A DNA stretch of 64,000 nucleotides from Congeria kusceri (GCA_027627225.1 CM051030.1:3935501-3999500); one strand, 5' to 3'. Numbered from the stretch's first letter, positions 1 to 11,538 are shown. Notes: a model not told the origin generated them from the sequence alone. Program-made: numbers and translations.

Positions 1-240
1 CAACTATGGTTGGAAATTTTGAGGTAATGATTAATGAACTACAACTATGGTTGGACATTGGAGGTAATGATTAATGAGCGACGACTATGGCTGGACATTG
101 GAGGTAATGATTAATGAACGACAACTATGGTTGGACATTTTGAGGTAATGATTAATGAACGACAACTATGGTTGGACATTGGAGGTAATGATTAATGAGC
201 GACGACTATGGCTGGACATCGGAGGTAATGATGACGAAAC
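1..240. repeat. 40-bp minisatellite with 121-bp higher-order period
   Basis: Six monomers of 40-41 bp start at 1, 42, 82, 122, 163 and 203, each built around ctatgg(t/c)tggacat and ggtaatgattaatga. Monomers 1 and 4 share the longer ttttgagg form, 2 and 5 share ttggagg followed by gagcga, and 3 and 6 share cgactatggctgg. The order is therefore A-B-C-A-B-C, a three-monomer higher-order unit of about 121 bp. The array starts at the window edge and probably continues to the left. Confidence 0.9.
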
Positions 241-434
241 TTGGTTGAGTTTTGAGGAGGTATAGGAGAAGGCTTGAATCGAAAAGAAGTTTGACTGGAT
301 GTGAAAATAAAGTTTCGTTAATGGAGAATATTTGACCGAAAACACCTGGAGCCAAATTGCAAAGCCCTACTTTTATGACTTTTATGACTTATGCCATTTG
401 CAAACATTATAGTGTATATTCTAACATTATAATC
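241..434. other. Unannotated spacer
   Basis: AT-rich sequence between the minisatellite and the first dispersed repeat. No open frame, splice pattern or repeat is seen. Confidence 0.5.
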
Positions 435-650
435 GCTAATTTTTCTATAGACAAAGAACAAAATTATCGTTGTTATGCTACCCAATAAACAACGCAAAAA
501 GAAGTCCCGATTTTAAGCGGAGCATAGTTAAAAGTAGTTCCAATTACAATTGCAAAAATATATGTCAAATCATGGTAGAATCGAAATAAGTTTCCAAATT
601 GTTGTTTATTGACCGATAAACATCGATAAACCGAAAAATTAACAATGTTA
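435..650. repeat. Dispersed repeat, copy 1
   Basis: It begins gctaatttttctatagacaa and aligns over about 200 bp, with many substitutions, to 1925-2117 in the same orientation. The shared part includes aacgcaaaaagaagtcccga and ends in a stretch with several tgtttat/ataaaca motifs. Two diverged copies within 1.5 kb suggest an old dispersed element. No coding content. Confidence 0.75.
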
Positions 651-1924
651 ACATTTTTTGCTCGCTATATTAGTTCCTCACAATGCACATCTGGCGAATA
701 ACGTGTGTTATACAATCTTGTATTACATGATATTCCTGCACACCTGCTCTATATCATTGATTGTGGGGAATTCGATATTATTTATATCATGTTAAGTTGA
801 ATTTTGTATCATTTTGTGAAATATGAGCGTATATAACCGAATACACAGAATATTTTACACAGTAAGAAGATGGGACCGGTTTTTTACATCGGGGTTAATC
901 TAATGTATTATGTTCGTATGTTTTGCACGTTCGGTATTTTGAGTGCCTTAAATTGCGTATTAAATCTTCAATCTTCGTTTTCAAATTCTTTTAAGATATT
1001 GTGGAATTAGTAAGAAACTGGTGTTTTATAACATCCGTTGGAAATTGTTGGTTATTAAACATGATAAATGTAGTTTATCATATTTATGATTAATAATTCT
1101 ATAATGATACTAGCAGGGGCTTCCCCAGGCCGTTTTAGCGCCCCGGGAACGGGGCGCTTGAATTTTACCTTGAACATTCCCGGGGCGCCTTAAATTAGTG
1201 TTGCACTTATAAACATCGCCCGGTGCGCCTGTATTTTATCAATTAATCAACTATGTTGGCTGAGGTAGACCAACAGTACCTGCTGTGAAAGCTAATCTCT
1301 TGCGTCATAAAGGCAGTTTTTCACTCTATAAATATGTACACCCACTCAACCAAGTCGGTGAATGATCAAAACGAGTGTCGCTTCGCCGAAAGTTTTCGTT
1401 ATTTGCAGTTATTCCTAAGCCGCAATTAATCATAGTGAAGCCCTGCCCCTGTAGGCGGAGTTTCATTACGCAGTAAAATCGATATAAGCCAATAGAAACG
1501 CTCAGGTTATCTTCGCTGTGGAACGACGTTATCATTGACGAATCGGCGCAATCGGCATGTATCCACACACAAGTAACCTCATATTCGCGTCAAAACAAAC
1601 CCTCGCCCTTTCGTATTTCATAATATCCACACTTATTTATTTGCTAAATTTAATAACTACAATAAAAAATAAACTGCGAAAATCAGTCTAAAATACGCTA
1701 ATATGAAATCGTAATCGGAAAAGCTGTTGTAGTTTCGTAAAATAAGCTGTCTTGTTTTACATGCATGCCATGTAAAACCCGTCTTTTCTACAAAAGAGCG
1801 CGAAATGTCTGCTGACAACCACGACGTCACGTTCCAAGCATTGAAAGCGTGCGTGTACGGACCATGTGTTTAGTAACATTTGACGCGCGTAGGCACGACG
1901 TCACGAGGAAATTTTCCCGCCATA
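651..1924. other. No gene; probable dispersed repeats
   Basis: No supported exon. 1120-1230 has several GC-rich motifs (ccccgggaacggggcg, cccggggcgcc) that could pair. 1265-1570 (aatctcttgcgtcataaagg, then gtcggtgaatgatcaaaacg) looks to me like a repeat common in bivalve DNA, by recollection only. The 80-codon minus-strand frame inside it has no recognisable domain and is not called. Confidence 0.4.
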
Positions 1925-2117
1925 GCTAATTTTTCTATAGACAAAGAACAAAATTATCGTTGTTAAACTGCCCATAAACAACGCAAAAAGAAGTCCCGAA
2001 TCTGAGCGGAGCATAATAATAAGTAGTTCAAATTACAATTCCAAAAACATATGTAAAATCATGTTATAATCGAAATAATTTTCGCATTATCGTTGTTTAT
2101 CGGCGAATAAACAACTC
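1925..2117. repeat. Dispersed repeat, copy 2
   Basis: Direct-orientation partner of 435-650. Both start with the same 40 bases apart from a few changes and then drift apart. Copy 2 ends near cggcgaataaacaac. Confidence 0.75.
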
Positions 2118-3099
2118 TTTGACGTTCTTCTGCGTGGCTATTAAACAACTCGGGCTTACGCCATCGTGGTTTAATTTCTACACATCAGAACTCCAAATCG
2201 TTGTTTATACGTTGGTTATTGTTCAGTTATGATATGGTCGATAAATCGAAAAATATTTCTTAAATATAATATTGATCGACTTATAATATAATTTGATGCA
2301 CAGTAACATGTTATCAACATTTCAACTTCCGTTCCGTTTTGCACAGTTTATAATTCTTATACCAACCTCATATCGAAATTCATATAAATGCTATTCTGAC
2401 TTTATTGCCGTACATAAATTTGACCTAAGTAAAGAACTAAGTTAAGAGCTTTTATTTTGAATACTGGCTCAGACCGATTTTTTATGTGAAAAAAGGGCTG
2501 CCAGAGTAAAAATTTGCGATGCAAACTACAATGCGGATGCACAGCTAAGGTCGCATTTTATGACCGTCTTAAGTGTCCGATTACAATTTATTGGTCTGTT
2601 TTGCTGGTCTAAATTCCACACTATTACGATACTTAATTTTAACAAAATACGATAGCCTTAACCGCTTCGAGCTGGTGTTTACTTCAAATAGTTTGACACC
2701 TGCTCTCATTTCGGGACACTATCCAGGGGCGATTTGTGATTGATTTAAATTTCATACTGAGTATATTTTATATTTAATTTTATACCTGATGCTTAACAAA
2801 TCTCCTACACGTTTTTAGTCAGTTTGTTGCAAATAAAAGGGATATATTTGTTCGCATGTTTAAGTATTAAACAACACATCACGTTAAACCTTCTCTAAAA
2901 TTTGTCTTAAACCGACTGTAATTGTGATCCAATGTACGTTTTTAACAGCCATGTACGTTTATTTAACTTTGTATCTTGTCAACATGTTTATGGAACTTAT
3001 TGTCAAGAGATATACACTTTTTTCATAAAACCATTTATAGAGTTCCAACGTATTGTTGTCAACTTGGTACAATCCAGTATATTATCACTCATCTATATA
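2118..3099. other. No gene seen
   Basis: AT-rich sequence with short chance frames only. The 83-codon plus-strand frame at 2932-3183 runs into the MITE that starts at 3100 and has no recognisable domain. Confidence 0.4.
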
Positions 3100-3494
3100 A
3101 GGCCATACAAATTTGATCAAATGTTAAGCGTCCTCCGGCTGGTAGGTTTTTGGATGACAGAACGAAAAAGCAAACAATTTTGACAATGTGAAAAATCAGT
3201 TGGAAAGCATATAAAAATGAAAAAAAAAAGACTTGTAGGTGTTTTTGTAAAAATAGTGTGCAACTAGTAATTTTACACAGTTAAAATACTGTGTTAAAGT
3301 AGGTTCCCAATATGAAGATGATATATAACAGTTTTGCAGGTAAATATTTGCTTTAGCTTGTACCACTGCCATGAATAACCTGTAAAAGAAAAATGTTTTT
3401 TTTTTATTGACTCATTGTTGTTTTTTTCCTGCCTGATTGGTAGGTTTAAAAAAATCATGGGGACGCTAAACATAGAATCAAATTTGTATGGCCT
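3100..3494. mobile_element. MITE with ~35-bp inverted ends and TA flanks
   Basis: The left end reads aggccatacaaatttgat, then aatgttaagcgtcc. The right end is its reverse complement with few changes (ggacgctaaacat, then tcaaatttgtatggcct). Both ends are directly flanked by TA (3098-3099 and 3495-3496), as expected for Tc1/mariner-type elements. Inside is AT-rich non-coding sequence with homopolymer runs. At about 395 bp with no frame, it is a non-autonomous element. Confidence 0.75.
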
Positions 3495-3752
3495 TATGTT
3501 GATTTAATCCGCTAATATAAACGCGATACCACACAAAGGGAAATAACTATAAACACGTTATATAACTTTACCTAAGTGTGAAACCACCCGAATGATAAAT
3601 GTGTTGTTCATTTAACGCGATTTCTCTACACGCGATGCTATAGCAAAATTATTAATGGTATCAAATGATAATAAAATAGCAACGTAATAAAACATATTTA
3701 TGTTTACAGAAGCAGTTTCGGTCAGTCAGCAATAATCAAACATAACAAAAGC

Positions 3753-4430
3753 TGTCGGAGGACAGCGCTCTCGACTTTTCGTGTACTGGTCAGAGTTACT
3801 GGCATTTTGTTTTCCAAAACAAACTGGATAGCAGGGGCAAATTAAACAAAGTTAATTTCGTTATCGAGTTACTGAGTGGAAAGCATTTTTCGGATTTTTA
3901 AAACACCTTGAACTTGACCCCACCCCATATGCAATCTCATGCAATGTCTCGCTATATGGAATCAATAAATTGAGTTTAATTAGAATATTTCAATGTGTTC
4001 TCAAGTTACTGAGCAGAAACATTTTTTTTCTATTTTAGTGACAAAGACCTTGACACCATCCATCCATCCCATCCCAAATGCAATCCCAACTTAAGTATTG
4101 CTTTAGGGTATCTCTTTAGGGTAGCCATGTATGAAGATTAATTCTCGAGTTAATGAGTGGAAATAAAAGTTGACGCCGCCATTCCTACACGCGAGAATGT
4201 AAACTTTGTAAGTGTAAAAGTGTCCATAATTTTGACAAATTTTAAACTAAAGTTACCAAACTTTACCTATAGGTTCATTTCAATATTGGAAATAAATGTT
4301 TTAAGTTTGAACGAAATCCCTGAAGCCATTCCTGAGAAACTACATTACTGAAAAACTAGCCCGGACGCCGACGCCGCGGCGAGTAGAATTGTAATAGCTA
4401 ACCTTTGCTTCGAAAAGTCGAGCTAAAAAC
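3753..4430. mobile_element. Tandem-core element, shell S with degenerate ~140-bp core
   Basis: The left end has gtcggaggacagcgctctcg then acttttcg. The right end reads cttcgaaaagtcgagctaaa, giving short inverted termini (ctcgacttttcg). The core has diverged units with cttgaccccaccc and catatgcaatc, the same core as the arrays at 44.9-46.1 and 55.0-55.7 kb. The left shell matches the element at 43.5 kb, whose core is different. No coding content. Confidence 0.65.
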
Positions 4431-5033
4431 TGATATTGGATGCAAAGCCTTAGAAATGCATTCAAATATTTTGCAGTTTTGTCCTTTTTTGCCGATTAGG
4501 TCATTTAATATTTTCTTTGTACAAAGCATGTACGACATGTCCAAGTGTTGTTGCATAACAAGATTTTCGTACAATTCTACTCTACTACCCAACTCGAAAA
4601 TACTTATACCATTTTTGACAAAATATAGCTAGAGACACTAAGAGCCTATTAATTAAAGTCTTGCTGCATAAAACTCCACTGACAGTACTGTAGATAGCAA
4701 AGTACATGTATGTGTACACTACAACTCTATGGTAACACCACGCTGGACAAAGACAAGTGGATAGTTGTTTTTCATTACTTCCGTCAAAATAAAATTCCTT
4801 AGCTCATTCTTGTGTAACAAACCAACCAAACCCATCTTTAAGATGCTGTCACCGGAATAGCCTCGACCAATTACTGTACCCCACGGGGAGATTTTACATT
4901 AACCTCTTCGGGTCGAATATCTCATTAAAATCTGACCCAAAAGTGATCAAGGTCAGGGCAAATACCTGTACATTGTTGTGGACATCGCTCAGAACCGTAG
5001 ATATATTCGATTTAATAATTCGACCGTAAAGAC
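4431..5033. other. No gene seen
   Basis: AT-rich sequence with no exon-like structure. Opposing 64- and 75-codon frames near 4.4-4.6 kb overlap each other and have no domain, so neither is called. Confidence 0.4.
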
Positions 5034-5105
5034 TAGGGATGGCAACGAATACTAAAACGGTATTCGAATATTCAAAGTCAGTATTCGAATAATATTCAAA
5101 TATTC
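5034..5105. mobile_element. Solitary hAT-type terminus
   Basis: tagggatggcaacgaatact, then cggtattcgaatattc. This closely matches, in reverse complement, the right end of the element at 28375-30070 (tattcgaataccgag, then gatgccaaccc). I could not find a matching second end nearby, so this is probably a truncated copy or one end of an element disrupted by later events. Confidence 0.55.
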
Positions 5106-5598
5106 GGCCATTTTATGATTTTGTTATAAGCTTCTCGTGCGACCATTATCATCAGTCATCATCACCATAATCCTGATCATCTGATTTAGAATAAATAATT
5201 AAACAGATATATAAAAAGTATATATAAATAATACAGACTTTAATGAGATTTTTTTAAATAAATAAAAAAAAATGTTTGAAAAATGCCAACAATTAAGAGG
5301 GTATCAAACTCATACTTAAGGAATCTTAAGAACAAGTGACAGTAGGCAGCGCCCTTAAAACTACGCTATTTCGCTTTGTAAAGTTTGGATGCTAACTAAA
5401 TGTCTAAAAAAAATCAAAATGCGTAAACGCTTTTCACATTAGATCTATATATACATTAGTTAAACATTGTTTGATATCTTTATTACTATCTGTTTTCCGA
5501 CATTTTAATCATAATGCACACTTGAAGTCCCATTTCTTTAACATGCTCCCTTTAAAAACATAGTAGATCTGCAGACGACACACGGGTCCACATCATCG
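5106..5598. other. AT-rich spacer
   Basis: No gene seen. It follows the hAT-type terminus and ends at the truncation point of the LINE copy, so it may be the remaining body of the hAT-type element. Confidence 0.3.
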
Positions 5599-7300
5599 GT
5601 CCTTAGTTCAAAAATATGTTAACGAAAATAAAAGATTATATGTCATTTACGTTGATATAATGAAATGCTTTGATACTGTATATAGAAATACATTGTGGCT
5701 AAAATATTCAAATATCGCATTGAAGGTAAATTATTAATAATAATAAAAAATATGTACCAAAATGTTATGTCATGTGTTAAGCATTGTTCATCATATTCAG
5801 AATATTTTAATTATGCTGTAGGTCTACGCCAAGGCAGAGTTATGTCCCCCTTGTTATTTTCTTTATTTATAGAGGATTTAGAACTATTTTTGCAGAATGA
5901 AGCTACTTCCGGTTTAAGTATTGATGATATTGTACAGATATTGTTACTATTTGCCGACGATATGGCAATCATAGGCAAATCTCCAGAAGAAGAACAAAAC
6001 CATTTAAATCTTTTATCTAATTATTGTAATTGTTGGGGATTAAAGGTAAATACTAATAAAACTAAAATAATGGTGTTCTGCAAACGAGGAAGACTATTGC
6101 CGTGGACATATGACGGTCAGCAAATTGAAGTAGTAAACGATTTTAACTATTTGGGAACTGTTTTCAATTATACTGGAAATTTTAATTTGAATCAAGATCA
6201 TTTATGTGGTAAAGTACTCAAAGCAATGAATATTTTATTTAACAAATGTAAAGAGTTTGACCTGAATCCCAAAACACAATGCCAACAGTTCGATGCTTTT
6301 GCTGGGTCTATTTTGAATTACGCATGTGAGGTATGGGGTAATACATATTCAAAAGAATTGGAAAGGGTGCACTTAAAATTCTGTAAACGACTGTTAAACG
6401 TTAAACAAAATGTTTGTTAAATACTGGTTCAAAATTACCCAAACTGAAAATATTATTATAAAATCCATATATTTGCAAGCTTTACACGATTGCCACAACG
6501 GACGTTCAAACTGGGTTTTAAATCTTAAAAAGTTGTTAGACAATTACGGTTTGTCTTACGTGTTTAATAATCCAACCTCTGTTGATGGTAATACATGTAT
6601 AACGCACTTTAAAAATGTTGTAATTGATACATATAAACAAGAGTGGTTTAGATATGTTGTTAATAGTTCTGTTTTAGATATGTATCTTGTATTTAAGCCT
6701 ATTTTCAATTATGAATACTATTTAGATTTGCTACCTAAAAAAATTAAGACACCATGTCACAAAGCTTAGAACTTCGGCTCTGCCACTGAGAATTCAAACT
6801 GGAAGATATGCTGGTCAGAATATCCCAAGAAACGAACGCTATTGTCTTTGTTGCAATGAATTAGACGCGGAAGATGAGTTTCACTTTGTCTGTAAATGTT
6901 CGTCATACTCTGTTCTTAGGCGAAAGTATTTAAAGCAATGCTATTACAATAGACCTTCTGTTTACAAATTCCACCAATTGTTAAATACAAATAATAGATG
7001 CGAACTTATTAAGTTAGCAAAATTTGTAAAAGAAGCACTAATTATACGAAATAATTGTCTTAATGTTGTGACATAACTATAAGTAGTTATCCTCCATAGA
7101 AATTACGAATGTGCATTATACTAATTTATATTAAGTTTTTACCAAAAAATGTATATGTACATGACTGTTAATTTGATTGTTTTTGTTATTATTGTATTCG
7201 TTATAATGTGACGAAATGTATGTATGTAAAACATGTTAGTGTTTAGACGATGTACACTGTACAAGTATTAATAAATATTTGTCTTGTCTTGTCTTGTCTA
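5599..7300 (+). mobile_element. 5'-truncated LINE copy with (TTGTC)n tail
   Basis: It matches the near full-length LINE at 31762-36510 at very high nucleotide identity by eye, in opposite orientation. It starts abruptly at gtccttagttcaaaaatatg, within the reverse transcriptase region. It ends after aataaatatttg in a (tcttg)n tract at about 7279-7300 instead of poly-A. No clear target duplication was found. 5' truncation at this scale is typical of target-primed reverse transcription. Confidence 0.9.
5602..7076 (+). pseudogene. LINE ORF2 fragment (reverse transcriptase, 3' half)
   Basis: It encodes the reverse transcriptase from just before the first catalytic aspartates (VDIMKCFD) through LRQG and FADDMA to the C-terminal cysteine-rich tail and a final stop near 7076. 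It is broken. Near 6418 a deletion of about 65 bp relative to the 32-35 kb copy shifts the frame, with short microhomology (tttgt) at the junction. A second shift lies near 6750, and a 9-base in-frame loss near 6101 removes three residues. After these breaks it keeps the last ~50 residues, which the longer copy has lost. Not expected to make a working enzyme. Confidence 0.9.
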
Positions 7301-7796
7301 TAAGAAGAAATAAAAGGCTATTTATTTAATGATGACTCAATGAAATATATAACATTTTACTTATTTTTACTTATCATAGGAGTACGCCTAAATACGCCAC
7401 TGAGTCATTCGTATCATCTTAAAATCAGTGCATTATCAATGCCATTGGATAGTCATTAAAATTAAAGCAACTTAACTTTAGCAAATTGTTTTGTATTTTC
7501 AAAAAAATGTTGCCTACAGTTTGAGTCCCATGTAACCGAAAACACATAAATGTTATAATGCAGTAATTATTTCAGTGAAAACCGAAGCCAATCCTGTGAA
7601 CCATACGCGATTAATGTACAGTCAAAACGCGATACTGAGAATCGCGACAGTACAAAATGACGGGATACAACAAATAAAGCGGCCAGTCCCGTCCGTTTTC
7701 CTGATATATTTTTTAACTAGAAAAGGTGCAATACTACGAATTCGCGATTAATGTAAATGCACACGGATTTTTAATAACATTTAAATGTAGACCGCT
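7301..7796. other. No gene seen
   Basis: AT-rich sequence between the LINE tail and the 49-bp minisatellite. No splice or domain signal. Confidence 0.4.
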
Positions 7797-8310
7797 TGTC
7801 TTGAACATTTTAAGATAGACCGCTTTGATGAGAACATACGGCGTTGGTTAGAACTTGAAAAATAGAGCACTTTGACAGAGAACATAGGCGTTTGGTAGAA
7901 CAGGTACAGTTAGAGCACTTTGAAAGAGAACATACAGCTTTGGTTAGAACATGCAAAGATAGACCACTTTGATTGAGAACATACGGCTTTGCTAGAACAT
8001 GTAGAGATAGAACCCTTTGATTGAGAACATACACCGTTGGCTAGAACATGTAAAGAAAGAACTCTTTCATTGAGAACATACGCCTTTGGCTAGAACATGT
8101 AAATATAGAGCACTTTGATTGAGAACATACGCCTTTGGCTAGAACATGTAAATATATAGCACTTTGATTGAGAACATAAACCGTTGGCTAGAACATGTAA
8201 AGATAGAGCACTTTTAATGAGAATATACGCCTTTGGCTAGAACATTTTATGACAGACCACTTGGATTGAGAACATACGGTTTTGGCTAGAACATGTAAAA
8301 ATTAACACTT
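7797..8310. repeat. 49-bp minisatellite
   Basis: Unit: tagaacatgtaaagatagag, then cactttgattgagaacat, then acgcctttggc. The word tagaac recurs at 7993, 8042, 8091, 8140, 8189, 8238 and 8287, exactly 49 bp apart, although the units differ by many substitutions. Earlier units to about 7797 and decayed ones to about 8600 (agaacatgtaaa at 8396 and 8585) extend the array. Minus-strand frames here just read the repeat. Confidence 0.9.
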
Positions 8311-8650
8311 CGAATAAGAAAATTTTTGTAGATCGATTTGGTCAAAAAGCTTTTAATAACCATGAGTAAAAATTGAAACTCAAATCGCTTTGGCTAGAAC
8401 ATGTAAAGACGATGGCTTCGAATAAGAACATGTAAGAGCAGAGATTATACTAGTAACATGTAAATGGAGACTGGATTGGGTATAAAAAGTAGACCGCTTA
8501 GGAACAAACATGCGTGTTAACTGCAAGAGAAAGAACATGTTTACAGCGAGTGTACTCTTAATCAAATACAGGCCGCTTGGGCTAGAACATGTAAAGAACA
8601 TGTCTGAGTTTAGACATAGAGCTATTTTTTGTGTGATTTGTTGTTTTTGC

Positions 8651-8677
8651 GGGGGGGGGGGGGGCGGGGGGGCGGGC
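8651..8677 (+). repeat. Poly-G tract with G-quadruplex potential
   Basis: A run of 14 G, a C, seven G, then cgggcg. It contains many G-tracts and could form a quadruplex on the plus strand. Its length may be unreliable in the assembly. Confidence 0.7.
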
Positions 8678-9586
8678 GATGTTAGTGCAAAACCAAGACA
8701 GTTTTATTGTGTTGAGTTTTGTTAACCAACAGCATGCTAGCATAGTTGACAGGTTTTAAGTTTAATCGGTGAGGTGTTGTAGTAAACTGAGACATATAGA
8801 ATATCTCTTATACATTGTCGAATGTATCGTATTGCAATGCGACGAAGATCTAGATAAATGAGGTCTAATTACCCCAAAACGGAAGTCACCTCCTCAGGCT
8901 GTCAGTTAGATAATAAGCACATATGGTGGAGTGCATGATGCATAGAATTTGTAAAACACAGTTTAAATGTTTTGGTATCATTTTAAAGGTATAGAATTAT
9001 GTAAGCAGTAAGAAAACAGCCTATTTTGTGCACTTCTTTGACTAGTGGTTCACAGCTTCATAACTTTTGGCCCATGTATTCATGTGCAAAATGGCAGCCT
9101 TCAAGCCTGGAAAAACCGGTGTGTTTTTTCTAAGGTAAATATTTTGAGTTACAACGAATATAATATTTTGACATGCTGTTTTTCAAAAGGTTATGAGTTC
9201 ATCTTTCCAACAATGTATGATGATATATTGGAACGTGGCTTGGTCGTGGTGAAACTTGAGATCATACATTGAATATTTTATATGTAACAAAGAAGGAATT
9301 TTTGAGCTCTAAACGACCCGCGTGACAGAGGCTACACGCCACACGGACGATTAGGTTACACACTGTTTAAATCCAAGCGAACAGTTGGATGACGTTTCTT
9401 TCCATTCTAATGTTCAACAATGAGAGGTTATTTGTGTTCTTAATTTACGATATCAGCTTAGTATATCTCGCGAGGTCTCGTGTGAAGCTACTATCAAACG
9501 ATATAGGTCAACTATCCATAACGCAAGATTGACCTAATTATTCGGTTCCAATCTTTTAATCCAAAAATAAAACCCCAACTTGTTGT
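8678..9586. other. No gene seen
   Basis: No supported exon. A 75-codon plus-strand frame at 9045-9272 has no recognisable domain. Confidence 0.4.
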
Positions 9587-9905
9587 GCAGTTATTTGCAG
9601 TTGCAAAATATTACATACAATTTAAAATTGCATAAAGCGAGATTGCAATATGCAACAGAAATGCAAGGAAAACGTTATATGACACAATAATGCAGTTTTC
9701 AGGTACAGTTAAGATGATTTTGAAATTTTATTTGCAACGAATCTGATACAGGCTGTCAGAAAAAAAGTTTGCAATAAAATTTGCATTAGCTGATAACGCA
9801 TTTTAAATGTGTAAAATAGTTTGCAATATAAGAGGTATTGCATATTTCGATGCGACAATGCAATTTGCAACGAAAATAGTATTTGATGCAATAAATGCTG
9901 AATTC
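9587..9905. repeat. Cluster of TGCA-centred words (ttgcaa, tttgcat)
   Basis: Sixteen TGCA tetramers fall in about 320 bases, mostly as ttgcaa, tttgcat or atgcaa. About one would be expected by chance. Spacing is irregular, so this is not a simple tandem array. It may be a decayed short-unit repeat or a cluster of binding sites. No open frame supports coding. Confidence 0.55.
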
Positions 9906-10145
9906 AATAAACTGAAACTGCTGTTGGCAACACATTTCAGTACGCGATGAAAATAGAATGGAAATACATATCTAACATCTAGTCTGAAATGATACAACTG
10001 AATGAAATGTAGTAAGTTACGTTAATACGTTAAAATGTTGAAAGCATGTGCCTATTTGGGTAGTATATTTCCGAAAAGGTGTTTTCGTCATTTCATATGA
10101 CATAGGTATCGTGTTCTCTTGTGTATGTTGATGTATACAATAAAT

Positions 10146-10400
10146 GGGCCCGTATTCACCAACCTATTCTTAGACTTGAGACTAAGAATAAAGAATTTTC
10201 GCGAAACTGTAACCGGGAATGTTCTAAGAGCGCTGTAAATTTGAATCTTAATTGGTATTATTACAGCCTTCTTATTTAGAACAATATGTTAAGGACATAA
10301 GCAACAGTGGTACAAACAGTGCAAACGGAGAAGTATATTTTTGTGAGTCAAAGTCTATTCTTTATTCTTAAGTCTAAGAATGGGTTGGTGAATATAGTCT
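10146..10400. mobile_element. Short MITE with ~25-bp inverted ends
   Basis: The left end is gggcccgtattcaccaacct then attcttagactt. The right end has aagtctaagaatgggttggt then gaatatagtc, the inverse with a few changes. Length is about 255 bp, non-coding. The target duplication is unclear, so the superfamily is open. It lies just downstream of the Rh-like exon, inside that gene's first intron if the exon is real. Confidence 0.7.
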
Positions 10401-10473
10401 TAATTGTATTTTAATTGAAACAACAACATCAACAACAAAAACTTAATACATTTTTTGTATTGGAGATACTTAC

Positions 10474-10636
10474 TTGGATACTGTCGTCCCAGCTTCGACG
10501 TGTGTTCTCTGGATATCAGAGCCTGCACGCTAGCGTATTCATGTTCATACTCGACGAGCCACGAGAACATCAGAATGAAAAACAGCTGCACGGTCAACGC
10601 CGCCGTCCCGAACTTGAATCGAAACCAGTTTACCAT
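10474..10636 (-). CDS. First coding exon of an Rh-type (Rhesus-family) ammonium transporter-like gene
   Basis: From ATG at 10636 the frame encodes 54 residues and ends at a consensus donor, CCAA|gtaagt (10473 downward), in phase 1. The peptide starts MVNWFRFKFG, has a hydrophobic first membrane segment at residues ~10-28 (AALTVQLFFILMFSWL), then VEYEHE, and ends LGRQYP. Rh-family proteins start with one membrane helix ending in F(V/A)xY(D/E), an extracellular stretch and a tyrosine-proline, and I recall an exon boundary near this point. Rh proteins move NH3/NH4+ or CO2 across the plasma membrane. The next exons would lie at lower coordinates; none was found down to position 1, so the gene probably continues off the window or is a stranded fragment. 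Family assignment is by pattern only. Confidence 0.55.
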
Positions 10637-10704
10637 TTTGATCCGTTAGTTTTGTATTTTGGTAAATCCAAAATTTGCAGCGTTTTGGTTTTCTTTAAGA
10701 AACG

Positions 10705-10714
10705 CCTATATAAA
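10705..10714 (-). promoter_or_regulatory. TATA-like box upstream of the Rh-like exon
   Basis: On the minus strand this reads tttatatagg, about 70 bases upstream of the ATG at 10636. That spacing allows a start of transcription near 10680 and a short leader. AT-rich surroundings make a chance match possible. Confidence 0.35.
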
Positions 10715-10736
10715 TTTTCTTATTAAAAGGTGTTCT

Positions 10737-11538
10737 TATTAAAGTTTTTGTCTCTGTAAACGTCCACTTCTGTTAACTATTCTCTTAAAGTTTGTTTTTG
10801 TTTTGCAAACTACATGCAGTATTTTGTCGGTTAGGTCTGGTTAAATTAAGTTTGCAGATCGAATCAAAGAATTGTATTTGAACAGAACAAATAACACACA
10901 CACAATGCATACCTTTTAATGATACTTTTGGAAGGCGTTGTCGATCGGTACCTATCGGGTAACCAATCCGATGCGAGAATACAATCCAGTCAACCAATCA
11001 GAAACCAGTTAACAAAACAATTACTCCGCCGATGTTATTGTACGTGCTTAAACAGTATAATATCTATACAGTGGTTTAATGCGTAAAAAAAATATTCACT
11101 GTTATGAAGTAACTTTATAATTTAATTTAATTAATTCACCTTAGCGTTTAGAAAACATCACTGCTGTGAAAATAATACGCTCTACTAGTTTTAAAGAATC
11201 AGAACTTAATTCTTTTCGTAAATAAAACTTTTCCAAAATCAGTTAAATCATTGACATTTTGATAACCGACAAAGGAAATTTTGCAAAATCATTTATTGCC
11301 ATAATTATACAGTGCCTCCTATAATCGGGCGTGTTGTTGACGCAAATACAATACAATTATTCCACAACTACCCTAAAATAACACCACAAAATGAATGCGT
11401 TTCTTAATACATACTTGTACATGTTTACATTTACGGGTTTAAATTACAATGTATTTCTGTCTAGTCACCGTAAAGTACAATGTAGTGACTTGCAATATTT
11501 TGAAATTCATTTATGGTACACTTAATTTCTGCAAGCAA
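10737..11538. other. No gene seen
   Basis: Region upstream of the putative Rh-like promoter. AT-rich, with no domain or repeat structure recognised. Confidence 0.35.

Noticed and set aside
7810..8034. Cysteine/serine-rich minus-strand peptide that looks like a repeat protein
   Set aside because: Reads the 49-bp minisatellite, whose unit is not a multiple of three, so the frame cannot be maintained.
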